Origin: CAUZIZ01 sp965219005
Lineage (GTDB): Bacteria; Acidobacteriota; UBA6911; RPQK01; JAJDTT01
NCBI GenBank assembly: GCA_965219005.1
Contig: CBDCMS010000002.1
Span: 310,001 to 374,000, forward strand
Direction: 5' to 3'
Length of the DNA: 64,000 nt
The notes below the pieces were generated by a model, which had not been told where the DNA came from, made no database searches, and saw only the letters and a list, made by a program, of their open reading frames with translations. Each line of letters begins with the position of its first letter. Positions within the stretch are counted from its first letter, which is position 1. Below, piece after piece: positions 17,425-25,711 of the stretch. Made by a program: the position numbers and the translations under genes.

Positions 17425-17487
17425 ATGTCACCTTCCTGAGAAAACAAGGGTATCGTGGTTCCCGCCTAACCCTAAGGTACGCCTCAG

Positions 17488-17549
17488 GACACAAGCAAGG
17501 GTTGTGCGACACAAGCAACGGGTTGTGCGACACAAGCAACGGGTTGCGC
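17488..17549. repeat. Three tandem copies of a 20-21-bp unit
   Basis: The unit GACACAAGCAACGGGTTGTG is present three times in a row (starts at 17488, 17508 and 17529), with one base missing in the first and one substitution in the third. It lies in the 158-bp gap between the kinase and the small membrane protein genes. There are no spacers, so it is not a CRISPR array. Each unit contains the partial palindrome CACAAGCAACGGGTTGTG and could bind a dimeric regulator or be a simple tandem duplication. Confidence 0.8.
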
Positions 17550-17582
17550 GCCTCTACTCTGGTGAGATCGTGAGGAGTAGAA

Positions 17583-20240
17583 CTACGGGTCGCTCGGCAC
17601 CCGCTGCTTGAGTTCCTCAAACCAGTTGAGAACTACGTTGATTTGCGTCGGTGCCTCGAGTTCGTCTTCGCTTATCATCACGAACCGTTGGCCATCAGGA
17701 GACACATCGTAATTTGCAGCCAGAGTCTGGGAAAAGTACTGTCCCTCAAATAACAGTCGTGGCGTTCCTGCGCTAAAGACGGGCCCAGTCTCGACGGCGA
17801 CGGCCATCATCCGATCCCCGTTGAGATAGAACAACTCCTGGCCATCCCCCGACCAGACCGGCCACCTCCCACCATCTTTTGACACCAGCGATCTCTCTCC
17901 TGGGCCAGGGTAGGGCTCGACGTAGACCTCGTTTCGGTCTGACTCATCGGAGACATACGCCAACCACCGACCATCGGGCGAAAACATGGACGCTGTTTCA
18001 GCGAACGAGGTGGCGACGAATGGGCGGGAATCACCCTTACCATCCCGTACCCAGAGGTCGAGTCCGGCGGGGGTCAGATCGTCGAAGACCAAAAACTTCC
18101 CGTCCCGCGACCATGACCAGGGCCGTTGGTAGTTCTCGCGTACTAGCAGGGGCTCCGCCTCACCGCTTCCATCGGCCGCCTTCCAAAAGATGTTCCCCTT
18201 GGACACAAAGGTGACGTGTTTGCCATCCGGCGTCCAGGAAGGCGAGTAGCTAGCCCCTTCTACAGTCAGTCGCGTACGTCTCCCACTCTCGACATCAATG
18301 ATCCAAATGTCTCCGGTGCCGGAGTCTTCGTGCAGCTTGGTGACGGCAATCCGCTTGCCATCGGGCGAGAGGCGGGGATGGAGGTGCCTTCCCCCGTCCA
18401 CTGGTAGCGACGTCGCTCGCCCCTCGCGGTCTACCCAGACCGGCATAGTTGGGGCAATCAGGTTGCCACCTGGCACATACACCAGCGTTCCCGTCGCAGA
18501 CACCGCAAACCTTACAAACTCCAACCCCCCCAGATTGCTCCAACTGACACCGTCCAGAATCGGAGTGGCCGAGTCGACCAGCTTGCGCTCGACCAGATCG
18601 AATGGCACCAGCCGCAGATTGCCTGACTGCGAATAGATCATATGGCCAGTGGGGAGGTATCGGGCTCCGGCACCTCCATCCAGCAGTTCGCGCCAATCGC
18701 CAGTCTCCAAGGACAGCACCCCGACCTTTGAACCCTTCGCAGCGCCAACAGTGAAAAGCACGGATGTGCCGTCAGGCAGGATTTCGGCGTCACCGTGGTG
18801 GACTTCGCCCTTCTCGGAGGCAGGTGTCGTGAGATTCTCCGGTTGACCACCCGAGGCTGACACTCGGAACAAACCCAAGCCCAGACCGCCTCCAAAGATG
18901 ATGGTGTCGTCGCGCCCCCAACTCGCACCACCCGCACCTTGTGAAACGCGACAGATCGGCAAGGGTGCGCCACCTGCCATCGAGACTTTCTGGAGCCTGC
19001 CTGCCGCAAAGAATCCAACCCAGAGCCCGTCGGGCGAAAAGAAGGGACTTTCGGCGTCCTCGGAGGCGGGGATCCGTTTGGCCTCGAATTGGTCCAGCAG
19101 TCTGAGGTAGAGCTGCGGACGACCTCCAGGCTGAGCTGCTGCATAGACCAAACTCAGGCCGTCTGGTGAAACGGCGATTGGCACCGCGTGGGGCCTCGAA
19201 GCGAGTTCCTGGTTTGGTGGGAGTCCGACTACGGTACGAGTGGTTCGCGGCGTCGGCGGAGAGGGTTGCAGCATACCCCAGAAGGCGACTCCAGCTATAA
19301 CCGCTATAACGGCGATACCCCAGGGGATGGCTCTTCTCCAGAGCGGAGAGTGCGCCGCAGCGGTCACCTCCATCGGCCAACCCGTTAGAGGTTCGCTAAG
19401 AGCTTCCTCGACAAGGATGCGGACATCGGCAACATCGTGGAGACGCAGATTGGGGTCTTTATCCAGACATCGACTCAAGAGAGACCGAATAATGGCTGGG
19501 GAGTCCTGGGGTAAGAGGCTCCAATCCGGGGTATCCCTGAGCACTCTTGCCATGGTTTCGCTAACTGTTGCACCCGCAAAGGCTTGTTTCCCCGTCAAGA
19601 CCTCATAGAGGACACACCCAAAGGCCCAGATGTCCGCCCGTCTGTCGAGTGGCTTGCCGTTGGCCTGCTCCGGGCTCATATAGGCCGCTGTCCCCAAAAC
19701 CATTCCCGGAGCTGTCACGCCGCGGGTTATCGTCTGAGCTTCTGCGACATCCGTGCCAGCGGCCTTGCGGGCCACTGCCGTAGCCAGTCCCAGGTCCAGG
19801 ATCTTGACCTTTCCGTCCTGGGTGATCTTGATGTTGGCGGGCTTCAGATCCCTATGGATAATTCCGCGCTCGTGGGCAGCTTCGAGACCTTCGGCAATCT
19901 GGCGGCAGATCTCGAGAGCCTCCGGCAGCGGCTGGGGACCTCTGGTCAGGAGCTGGGCAAGGGTCTTTCCCTCGACGAGCTCCAAGACCAGAAACCGCAC
20001 TCCGTTGGCTTGTTCCAGACCATGGATCGCAGCGATGTTGGGGTGGTTCAGGGAGGCCAGGATCTGTGCCTCTCGCTCAAAACGAGCCAGGCGCTCCGGA
20101 TCCCCGTTGAACTGCTCGGGCAGGACTTTGACAGCAACTTCCCGCTTCAGAGTGGTGTCCTCGGCCTGATACACCTCCCCCATACCGCCCTGGCCTAGCT
20201 TAGACGTGATCTTGTAATGGGAAATTGTTTGGCCTATCAA
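17583..20240 (-). CDS. Ser/Thr protein kinase with C-terminal WD40-like propeller
   Basis: This 885-residue receptor-type kinase has a complete Hanks kinase domain at residues 1-275: GQGGMG loop, catalytic Lys38 (VAVKVL), HRDLKPANI near 129-137, and the metal-binding DLG in place of the usual DFG. One membrane helix follows (IPWGIAVIAVIAGVAFWGML, about 305-325). The extracytoplasmic half carries repeated PD40/TolB-type blades (SPDGLSLVYA, SPDGKRIAVTK, SPDGRWLAYVSD, SPDGQRFVMIS), enough for a six- or seven-bladed propeller. This fusion is characteristic of Acidobacteriota. It would sense an external ligand or protein and phosphorylate cytosolic targets; neither is identified. It is monocistronic or leads the small membrane protein. 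Confidence 0.95.
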   Translation of the reverse strand: MIGQTISHYKITSKLGQGGMGEVYQAEDTTLKREVAVKVLPEQFNGDPERLARFEREAQILASLNHPNIAAIHGLEQANGVRFLVLELVEGKTLAQLLTRGPQPLPEALEICRQIAEGLEAAHERGIIHRDLKPANIKITQDGKVKILDLGLATAVARKAAGTDVAEAQTITRGVTAPGMVLGTAAYMSPEQANGKPLDRRADIWAFGCVLYEVLTGKQAFAGATVSETMARVLRDTPDWSLLPQDSPAIIRSLLSRCLDKDPNLRLHDVADVRILVEEALSEPLTGWPMEVTAAAHSPLWRRAIPWGIAVIAVIAGVAFWGMLQPSPPTPRTTRTVVGLPPNQELASRPHAVPIAVSPDGLSLVYAAAQPGGRPQLYLRLLDQFEAKRIPASEDAESPFFSPDGLWVGFFAAGRLQKVSMAGGAPLPICRVSQGAGGASWGRDDTIIFGGGLGLGLFRVSASGGQPENLTTPASEKGEVHHGDAEILPDGTSVLFTVGAAKGSKVGVLSLETGDWRELLDGGAGARYLPTGHMIYSQSGNLRLVPFDLVERKLVDSATPILDGVSWSNLGGLEFVRFAVSATGTLVYVPGGNLIAPTMPVWVDREGRATSLPVDGGRHLHPRLSPDGKRIAVTKLHEDSGTGDIWIIDVESGRRTRLTVEGASYSPSWTPDGKHVTFVSKGNIFWKAADGSGEAEPLLVRENYQRPWSWSRDGKFLVFDDLTPAGLDLWVRDGKGDSRPFVATSFAETASMFSPDGRWLAYVSDESDRNEVYVEPYPGPGERSLVSKDGGRWPVWSGDGQELFYLNGDRMMAVAVETGPVFSAGTPRLLFEGQYFSQTLAANYDVSPDGQRFVMISEDELEAPTQINVVLNWFEELKQRVPSDP

Positions 20241-20304
20241 ACCGGGGTCTCCAGGCTAGAAAGGAGTCTTCAGCGAAGAACCGGGAAGAGCGTCCCGTCC
20301 AGAC

Positions 20305-20724
20305 TCACCCTCCGTGAATCTCCAGCCCGAAGTTCGCCGGATCTTCGTCGGCTTTGGTTGCCGGCACGAAGAACCGCTCGACACCGGCGGGAACGAGAGT
20401 CAATAGGAGTGTTGCCGAGTCGCCGTTGACCTTGATCGTGTGGGGCACACCCCGTGGAAGCGATGCGAACGCGCCGGGGCCGACATCGACAGAGCTGTCC
20501 CCAACCAATGCCGTGATCTCGCCTTTCTCGACAAAGACCATTTCGTCCTCGCGGGAGTGCGTATGCAACGGTGGTTCGTCTCCGCGGCTAACCTGGTAGC
20601 GAAGCACCGCGTATTCGCCGTCGCTGTGCGATCCGCCGACAACGATCTCGGCGCTCGAGCCGTTGCCGTAGTTGTTCATCTCACCGGAACCAGCCGTGTT
20701 CAGAATAGCTTCTTTGATAGGCAC
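20305..20724 (-). CDS. Cupin-domain protein
   Basis: This 139-residue protein forms a single cupin barrel. Motif 1 is PPLHTHSREDEMVFVEKGEI and motif 2 is PRGVPHTIKVNG, giving the metal-binding His-His-Glu-His set. There is no signal peptide. Small cupins of this type include dioxygenases, isomerases and sensor proteins, so the activity is not decidable. It lies 64 bp upstream of the kinase start on the same strand; co-transcription is possible but no partner role is evident. Confidence 0.85.
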   Translation of the reverse strand: MPIKEAILNTAGSGEMNNYGNGSSAEIVVGGSHSDGEYAVLRYQVSRGDEPPLHTHSREDEMVFVEKGEITALVGDSSVDVGPGAFASLPRGVPHTIKVNGDSATLLLTLVPAGVERFFVPATKADEDPANFGLEIHGG

Positions 20725-21119
20725 TGTTTTCTCCTCCTCAACTGAACTGTCTCAGGTTTCTGTAATTGTCGCTGGGCCAGATGGGTGTTCCGATCTACCC
20801 AGCCGGTTCGCTCGCATCGAGCCTCAGAATCTAGCCCCTGTTCCATCACTCCCTCTTTTGCATTCGGATCCTCCTTCTCGAATCGCTCTTGTTCTCCGAA
20901 AACCAGTTGCACGAAATAGTGCTCTCAGAGAGCGATTCGTTACACACCGGGGCACAAAGGGGGCTACAGAGACCGACTCTCCGGCACCCCTCTCAGCGGC
21001 TTGGTGACGGCGGCTCCGTCCTGCAGGGCTAGGCGGGACGGGATCTTTTCGGTTAGCTAAGCACACTAAGGGGGGGATCTGGCCTGTAACTACTCTGGTT
21101 TCTACGAAGTGATGAGAAA
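20725..21119. other. Intergenic region without recognised features
   Basis: About 395 bp between the cupin start and the tRNA 3' end. I see no coding frame with family resemblance and no clear hairpin. The cupin promoter should lie in the first 150 bp, but no confident -35/-10 pair was found. Confidence 0.5.
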
Positions 21120-21206
21120 TGGTGCCGGAGGCGGGATTCGAACCCGCACACCCTTTCGAGCGCCACCCCCTCAAGATGGTGTGTCTGCCAGTTCCACCAC
21201 TCCGGC
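21120..21206 (-). tRNA. tRNA-Leu (anticodon GAG)
   Basis: On the minus strand the RNA starts GCCGGAG at 21206 and ends CTCCGGC, which pair over 7 bp, then discriminator A and an encoded CCA (21120-21122). The D-arm region (TGGTGGAACTGGCAGACAC) is typical of Leu. The anticodon arm is CCATC-TTGAGGG-GGTGG, giving anticodon GAG (codons CUC/CUU). A long variable arm (about 21146-21160, GGCGCTCGAAAGGGTGT) marks a class II tRNA, and the T-arm has GGGTTCGAATCCC. It lies 6 bp downstream of secG on the same strand, a frequent arrangement (secG-tRNA-Leu). Confidence 0.96.
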
Positions 21207-21212
21207 ACGGAG

Positions 21213-21584
21213 CTATTCTTCGGGTTTTGTCTCTGCGGGTGCGGCTTCCTGAGCGGGAGCTTCTCCTGCCTCAGGCGCCTGATCCGAGGCTGGTGCCGCC
21301 TCCGGAGCAGCCTGTTCGGCAGCCGGCAACTCCTCTAGGACGCTGGAGGTTGTGCCGCGGGTGAACATGATGCCCAACCCCAGGGAAGTAACCATGAAGG
21401 TTATGGCACAAAGGGTCGTGCCTTTGGTGAGGATAGTGGCCGCCGAGCGGACGCCGAAAGCCGTCTGGCTGCTGCTGCCACCAAAGGCTGAGGCGAGGTC
21501 ACCTGCCTTCCCTGATTGAAGCAGAACAATCAGGACCAAGACCGCACAGGCCACAATATGGACAATGATAAGTAGCGTAAACAT
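21213..21584 (-). CDS. secG: Preprotein translocase subunit SecG
   Basis: SecG is the small auxiliary subunit of the SecYEG channel in the inner membrane. The 123-residue protein has two hydrophobic helices (LLIIVHIVACAVLVLIVLLQ and ITFMVTSLGLGIM) around the conserved loop QSGKAGDLASAFGGSSSQTAFG, which is diagnostic. The C-terminus is a low-complexity Ala/Pro/Glu tail of about 40 residues, longer than in E. coli but common in this phylum. It follows tpiA by about 127 bp and precedes tRNA-Leu; the gap-pgk-tpiA-secG order is found in many bacteria. Confidence 0.95.
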   Translation of the reverse strand: MFTLLIIVHIVACAVLVLIVLLQSGKAGDLASAFGGSSSQTAFGVRSAATILTKGTTLCAITFMVTSLGLGIMFTRGTTSSVLEELPAAEQAAPEAAPASDQAPEAGEAPAQEAAPAETKPEE

Positions 21585-21711
21585 CGTTTTCAGTCCGCCC
21601 TTCTGGTCGCGTCAGCTTCGCACGCGCACGTCGCGGAGAATGCTGGCGCTATTCGAAAGATCTTATTATACCCGACCTTCGGGAAGAATCCCGAGGCGGG
21701 GGACTCGTTCG

Positions 21712-22488
21712 TTATCCCTGATCGGCCTGGTCGTATTTCACGATCTGGGCAAAAGAAGCAGCATCCAGGCTAGCGCCGCCCACCAGGGCACCGTCGATGT
21801 GCTCCTGCCTCAGAAGCACTCCAGCGTTGTCCGGCTTCACGCTCCCACCATAGAGGATGCGCACGCCTTCGGCAGCGCCTGCTCCGAATTGTTGCGCCAG
21901 CCACTGTCGAATCATGCCATGGACCTGATCGGCGATCTCGGGAGTCGCCGTCTTCCCTGTCCCTATCGCCCATACCGGTTCGTAGGCCACCACAATCCGG
22001 GTAAGCAGATCGGCCCCCAGGCCTTGGAGCGCTCCCTCCATCTGCCCCAGAATCACGGTCTGAGCACGACCCGACTCCCTTTCTTCCAAGGACTCGCCAA
22101 CGCAGAGGATGGGAGTGAGCTCGGTGGTCAAAACCTTGGTGAGCTTGCGCCGAATCGATTCATCGGACTCGGAAAAGTATTGCCGTCGCTCGGAGTGTCC
22201 CAGGATGACGTAGTCACAGCCACACCCCAGAAGCATCCCCGTGGACACCTCACCGGTGTAAGCTCCTTCGTCCTCCCAGTGAACGTTCTGTGCGCCCACC
22301 CGAATCTCTGTCCCCTGGAGCACATCGCAAACCGCAGAAATCGCTGTGAAAGGCGGACATATGACCACTTCGACCCGGGACGCTGAAAGATGACCGGCAA
22401 GCAGTGCCTTCACTTCTCGAGCTGTCGCCTCGGCCTCGGCTCGAGTCTTGAACATCTTCCAGTTGCCTGCCACGATTGGCATTCTCAT
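21712..22488 (-). CDS. tpiA: Triosephosphate isomerase
   Basis: TpiA interconverts dihydroxyacetone phosphate and glyceraldehyde 3-phosphate. This 258-residue TIM barrel has the N-terminal substrate loop AGNWKMFKT (Lys), catalytic His in ILGHSERRQYF, the active-site Glu in VVAYEPVWAIGTGKTATP (loop 6) and the late ILYGGSVKPDN phosphate site. The start at 22488 (MRMPIVAGNWKM) has AGGGAA in front and matches the family; the in-frame extension to 22656 overlaps pgk and is rejected. It lies about 70 bp downstream of pgk on the same strand, so the two are almost surely co-transcribed. Confidence 0.97.
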   Translation of the reverse strand: MRMPIVAGNWKMFKTRAEAEATAREVKALLAGHLSASRVEVVICPPFTAISAVCDVLQGTEIRVGAQNVHWEDEGAYTGEVSTGMLLGCGCDYVILGHSERRQYFSESDESIRRKLTKVLTTELTPILCVGESLEERESGRAQTVILGQMEGALQGLGADLLTRIVVAYEPVWAIGTGKTATPEIADQVHGMIRQWLAQQFGAGAAEGVRILYGGSVKPDNAGVLLRQEHIDGALVGGASLDAASFAQIVKYDQADQG

Positions 22489-22558
22489 CGCGTAGTTCCC
22501 TGTCGTCAGAATCGGGCCCGGATTTTCTTTGATCCCCAAGTCCAACCGGCCGTTCAAC

Positions 22559-23746
22559 TTATCCTTTATTCGACAAGACTTCAACTCCAGGTAGCGTTCT
22601 ACCGGCCAGGAACTCCAGAGAGGCACCACCACCGGTTGAGATATGGGTGACGTCATCTTCGACCCTCGCCTTCTTGACGGCGGCTACGGAATCCCCACCG
22701 CCTACGATCGAGACGCTGCCGCTGGACACGACCGCACGGGCGACTTCAAGTGTTCCCTGAGCGAACTCCTCAATCTCAAAGACCCCCATGGGACCGTTCC
22801 AAATCACGGTCCTGGAGCCGGCTATCTCTGCTGCGAACATCTTTCGAGTCTGTGGTCCGATATCCAGTCCCATCCAATCCGTAGGGATCGCGTCAACCGA
22901 AACCACCCGGACCTCGGTCCCAGGCTCGCAGCGAGGTGCCACCACCACGTCCAACGGCAACTTCACCTGGAGCCCGCTGGCAGCAGCCTGAGCCATCAAG
23001 TCCTCTGCCAGGATCAGTCCGCCCTCTTCCACCAGGGATCGCCCTACCTCTTTGCCTAATGCTCTCAGGAAGGTAAAGGCCATCCCTCCTCCCACCAGAA
23101 TCGTCTGGGCGAAGGCAAGGAAGTGCTGCATCACTGAGATCTTGTCGGAGACCTTGGCTCCGCCGAAAATGGCTAATGCGGGCTGCTCAGGAGCGGAAAT
23201 CACCTGGGAAAGATATTTCAGCTCTCGTTCCAGCAGGAGGCCGGCGGCTCCCTTGCCCAGGATCGAGGGAACTCCAACGGTCGAGGCGTGAGCCCGGTGT
23301 GCCGTTCCAAAGGCATCGTTGACGTATTCTTCCGCGAGGTCAGCCAGCTCTTGAGCGAAGCCAGGGTCGTTGGCTGTCTCACCTGGGTGGAATCTCAGGT
23401 TCTCCAGCAGGAGTATCTGGCCGTTGCCGAGCGAGGCCGCTGCTGCCTTGACCCGCGGCCCTACCGACTGCTCCACGAACTCGACGGACCGGCCGATCAG
23501 AGACGATAGATGGGCCGCGACAGGACGCAGAGAGAGGGCTTCTGAGTGCTGTCCCTTTGGTCTTCCCAGGTGTGAGGCCAGGATGACACGCGCTTCTCTT
23601 TCGAGTGCCAATTTGAGCGTGGGAAGTGAACTGCGGATGCGGGTGTCGTCCGAGACCTGTCCCTCCAGTAGGGGGACGTTGAAGTCTACCCGCAGAAACA
23701 GGGTTCGACCCTCGAGTTCCAGGTTTCGGATGGACTTCTTTTCCAT
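22559..23746 (-). CDS. pgk: Phosphoglycerate kinase
   Basis: Pgk transfers phosphate from 1,3-bisphosphoglycerate to ADP. The 395-residue protein is of standard length, with the N-domain signature LFLRVDFNVPLLEGQVSDD, the substrate phrase ILASHLGRPKG, LLLENLRFHPGE, the hinge LAIFGGAKVSDKISV, and the nucleotide site VIWNGPMGVFEIEEFAQGT plus the final STGGGASLEFLAG. Nothing is missing. Downstream is tpiA and upstream, beyond a 500-bp repeat cluster, gap on the same strand. Confidence 0.97.
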   Translation of the reverse strand: MEKKSIRNLELEGRTLFLRVDFNVPLLEGQVSDDTRIRSSLPTLKLALEREARVILASHLGRPKGQHSEALSLRPVAAHLSSLIGRSVEFVEQSVGPRVKAAAASLGNGQILLLENLRFHPGETANDPGFAQELADLAEEYVNDAFGTAHRAHASTVGVPSILGKGAAGLLLERELKYLSQVISAPEQPALAIFGGAKVSDKISVMQHFLAFAQTILVGGGMAFTFLRALGKEVGRSLVEEGGLILAEDLMAQAAASGLQVKLPLDVVVAPRCEPGTEVRVVSVDAIPTDWMGLDIGPQTRKMFAAEIAGSRTVIWNGPMGVFEIEEFAQGTLEVARAVVSSGSVSIVGGGDSVAAVKKARVEDDVTHISTGGGASLEFLAGRTLPGVEVLSNKG

Positions 23747-23789
23747 AGCTTGTTGGGAGATGCCCGATCACTCAGGCAAGAACGGCTGA

Positions 23790-24058
23790 CACCCTTCGAG
23801 AAGGAAGCTTGACGTGGATCAGAGGGCCCATCGCTACGCAGAAGTAATTGCGTGACCCGAAAAACGTGTCACGTCATTCCAGCTCCGTTAAGTTTCAGCT
23901 CAGCCGCGCCCCCGGCTGCGCCGGATCGTACAGGAAAGAAACTCCTCGAGCCATGGAAGCCTGAGGCGCAAGCGAGGGGTTGGGGAAGGCAAGATTCCAA
24001 TGGAGTTTCAGGTTAATTGAGCCCCCAGGGATGCTGGCCCCATTCGAGAAAGAAACTT
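23790..24058. repeat. Cluster of two REP-like units with a 35-bp motif
   Basis: In the gap between gap and pgk, a REP-unit tail (TTCGAGAAGGAAGCTTGACG, 23797) is followed by a truncated 63-bp-type repeat and a full REP-like unit at 23890-23943 (AAGTTTCAGCTCAG to GAAACT). Next is a 35-bp motif around 23953-23985 and a second full unit at 24004-24058 (AGTTTCAGGTTAATTG to GAAACTT). The order of parts from about 23851 repeats that at 40690-40827. Confidence 0.8.
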
Positions 24059-24090
24059 GTGTACGAACGGTGAACGTCAAAGGCTCTCTC

Positions 24091-24229
24091 CTTCGTCTTC
24101 CTCCGGCCTTCGAAATTCGCTTGTTCGATATTCTGCGGTTCAATTTCCAGCGGTTGCCCTCTCCAGAGCAAAGAAAAAGGCTAAATCACAAACCGCAAAA
24201 CACCGAACATGCAAACGCCGAAGTGAATG
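24091..24229 (+). repeat. Foldback element, copy 1
   Basis: This is an imperfect palindrome of about 140 bp. The 5' arm holds GGCCTTCGAAATTCGCTTGT and TTCGATATTCTGCGGTT; the 3' arm holds AACCGCAAAACACCGAAC and GCAAACGCCGAAG. The arms flank a centre with CTCCAGAGCAAAG. Copies 2 (46856-46994) and 3 (63731-63855, inverted) align over the whole length. It ends about 20 bp from the gap stop codon. Confidence 0.85.
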
Positions 24230-24251
24230 CTGTTCTTATTCAAGTTTCAGC

Positions 24252-25262
24252 TCAGTTTTCCCCCGCCGCAACCAATTCCGCCAGTTCCAGGACCCGGTTG
24301 GAATAGCCCCATTCGTTGTCGTACCAGGCCAGGATCTTGACCATCTTGGACCCCAGAACCTGGATAAAGGGACCATCCACAACTGCTGAAGCGGGATTCC
24401 TGATGAAGTCGGACGAAACCAGCTCTTCCTCAGTGTAGACCAGGATGCCCTTCAAGCTGTTGTTTGAGGCCTGCTGGAACGCCTGCGCGATATCCTGCTT
24501 GGTCGCGTCCTTCTCTAACGTCGCTGTGAGATCTATCAAGGACACCGAGGGAGTGGGGACCCGAATGGAAATCCCATCCAAGCGACCCTTCAGTTCGGGA
24601 AGAACCAAGGTCACCGCCACGGCCGCGCCGGTCGTCGTTGGAATCATCGAGAGAGCCGCCGCCCGGGCACGCCGCAGATCGCTGTGAGGAAGATCCAGGA
24701 TCTTCTGGTCGTTCGTGTAGCTGTGGATCGTGGTCATCAGACCCTTCGCCAACCCGAACTGCTGGTGGAGGACCTTGGCAACAGGGGCCAGGCAATTGGT
24801 CGTGCAGCTGGCGTTGGAAATGATGGAGTGGCTGTCGGGCTGATACATCTCGCTGTTGACGCCCAGACAGATAGTCACATCCGGATTCTTGGCCGGCTGG
24901 GTGATGATGACCTTCTTTACGGTTTCGCCCAGGTGCTTGGAGGCATCTTCCCGCTTCGCGAACAACCCCGTGGACTCGATGACGATGTCGGCTCCGACCT
25001 CACTCCAGGGAATCTGGCCTGGATCTCTCTCGGAAAAAACCCGGACGCTCCTACCGTCGAGAGTCAGGCCGTTTTCATCACTGCCGACCTCACAAGGCAT
25101 CTGACCATAGACGGAGTCATACTTGAGCAAATGCGCCAACGTGCCGGGTTGGGTAATGTCGTTTATCCCAACAAACTCCAGGGCGGACCCACTATCGACA
25201 GCTGCCCTGAGCACATTCCGACCGATGCGGCCGAAACCATTGATTCCAATCTTCACTCCCAT
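24252..25262 (-). CDS. gap: Glyceraldehyde-3-phosphate dehydrogenase (type I)
   Basis: Gap oxidises glyceraldehyde 3-phosphate with NAD(P)+ and phosphate. The 336-residue protein has the NAD-binding start VKIGINGFGRIGRNVLRA, the catalytic cysteine in SNASCTTNCLAPVAKVL, the catalytic-His region TTIHSYTNDQKILDLPHSD, and the C-terminal WYDNEWGYSNRV. All expected residues are present. It is first in the gap-pgk-tpiA-secG minus-strand block but is separated from pgk by 505 bp of dispersed repeats, which may uncouple the transcript. A MITE lies about 160 bp upstream of its start. Confidence 0.97.
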   Translation of the reverse strand: MGVKIGINGFGRIGRNVLRAAVDSGSALEFVGINDITQPGTLAHLLKYDSVYGQMPCEVGSDENGLTLDGRSVRVFSERDPGQIPWSEVGADIVIESTGLFAKREDASKHLGETVKKVIITQPAKNPDVTICLGVNSEMYQPDSHSIISNASCTTNCLAPVAKVLHQQFGLAKGLMTTIHSYTNDQKILDLPHSDLRRARAAALSMIPTTTGAAVAVTLVLPELKGRLDGISIRVPTPSVSLIDLTATLEKDATKQDIAQAFQQASNNSLKGILVYTEEELVSSDFIRNPASAVVDGPFIQVLGSKMVKILAWYDNEWGYSNRVLELAELVAAGEN

Positions 25263-25421
25263 TTGTCCTCCTACGGGCCCGACCCCTCGTTCACGTGCCA
25301 GGCTCCTATGAAAAAAACCTTGAATCTCAAGCAGTCCAAGGAAACCAACACCAAGGGCTGAACCGGATGCATTCTAGCCGACTTTGGCAATCAGCTGAAG
25401 CTCAAAAACCGAAATCATGGG

Positions 25422-25701
25422 CTAGGAGCCTGTCCGAGTAATGGTGTGGGTTGCGTTACAGGCGCCGTTGGTCCAGCTGCAAGGCGGGGCGACGCAGGCG
25501 ATGCTCGGTCATCGTCGAGGAGCCCGAACACAGCAGATGGGCTGACGCCGCCTGTAACCCGTAGGGAGAATGGGGGTTGCGGACGATCTCTGCGTTCGTC
25601 GTCGTTGACGATGGCCAAGCGTCGACTTCCTCCTCCTGCCTTGATCTCGCCTCGCAAGCTCCATTCTCGCAACCCGCACCATTACTCGGACAGGCTCCTA
25701 G
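25422..25701. mobile_element. MITE-like non-autonomous element (280 bp)
   Basis: The ends are inverted repeats of 34 bp with a single mismatch (25422-25455 and 25668-25701), starting CTAGGAGCCTGTCCGAGTAA. The 212-bp interior codes for nothing recognisable and holds a further inner inverted pair TTACAGGCG/CGCCTGTAA. The outermost CTAGGAGCCTGTC resembles the IS1182 end at 29633 (CTAGCAGCCTGTCGG), so a transposase of that family could mobilise it. CTAG at both ends may be a palindromic target duplication. It stops 10 bp from the acyltransferase stop and lies upstream of gap, whose promoter region it partly occupies. Confidence 0.85.
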
Positions 25702-25711
25702 CGCCCCATCT

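Noticed and set aside
17488..17549. Possible CRISPR array
   Set aside because: The three 20-21-bp units are directly adjacent with no spacers and no cas genes are present.
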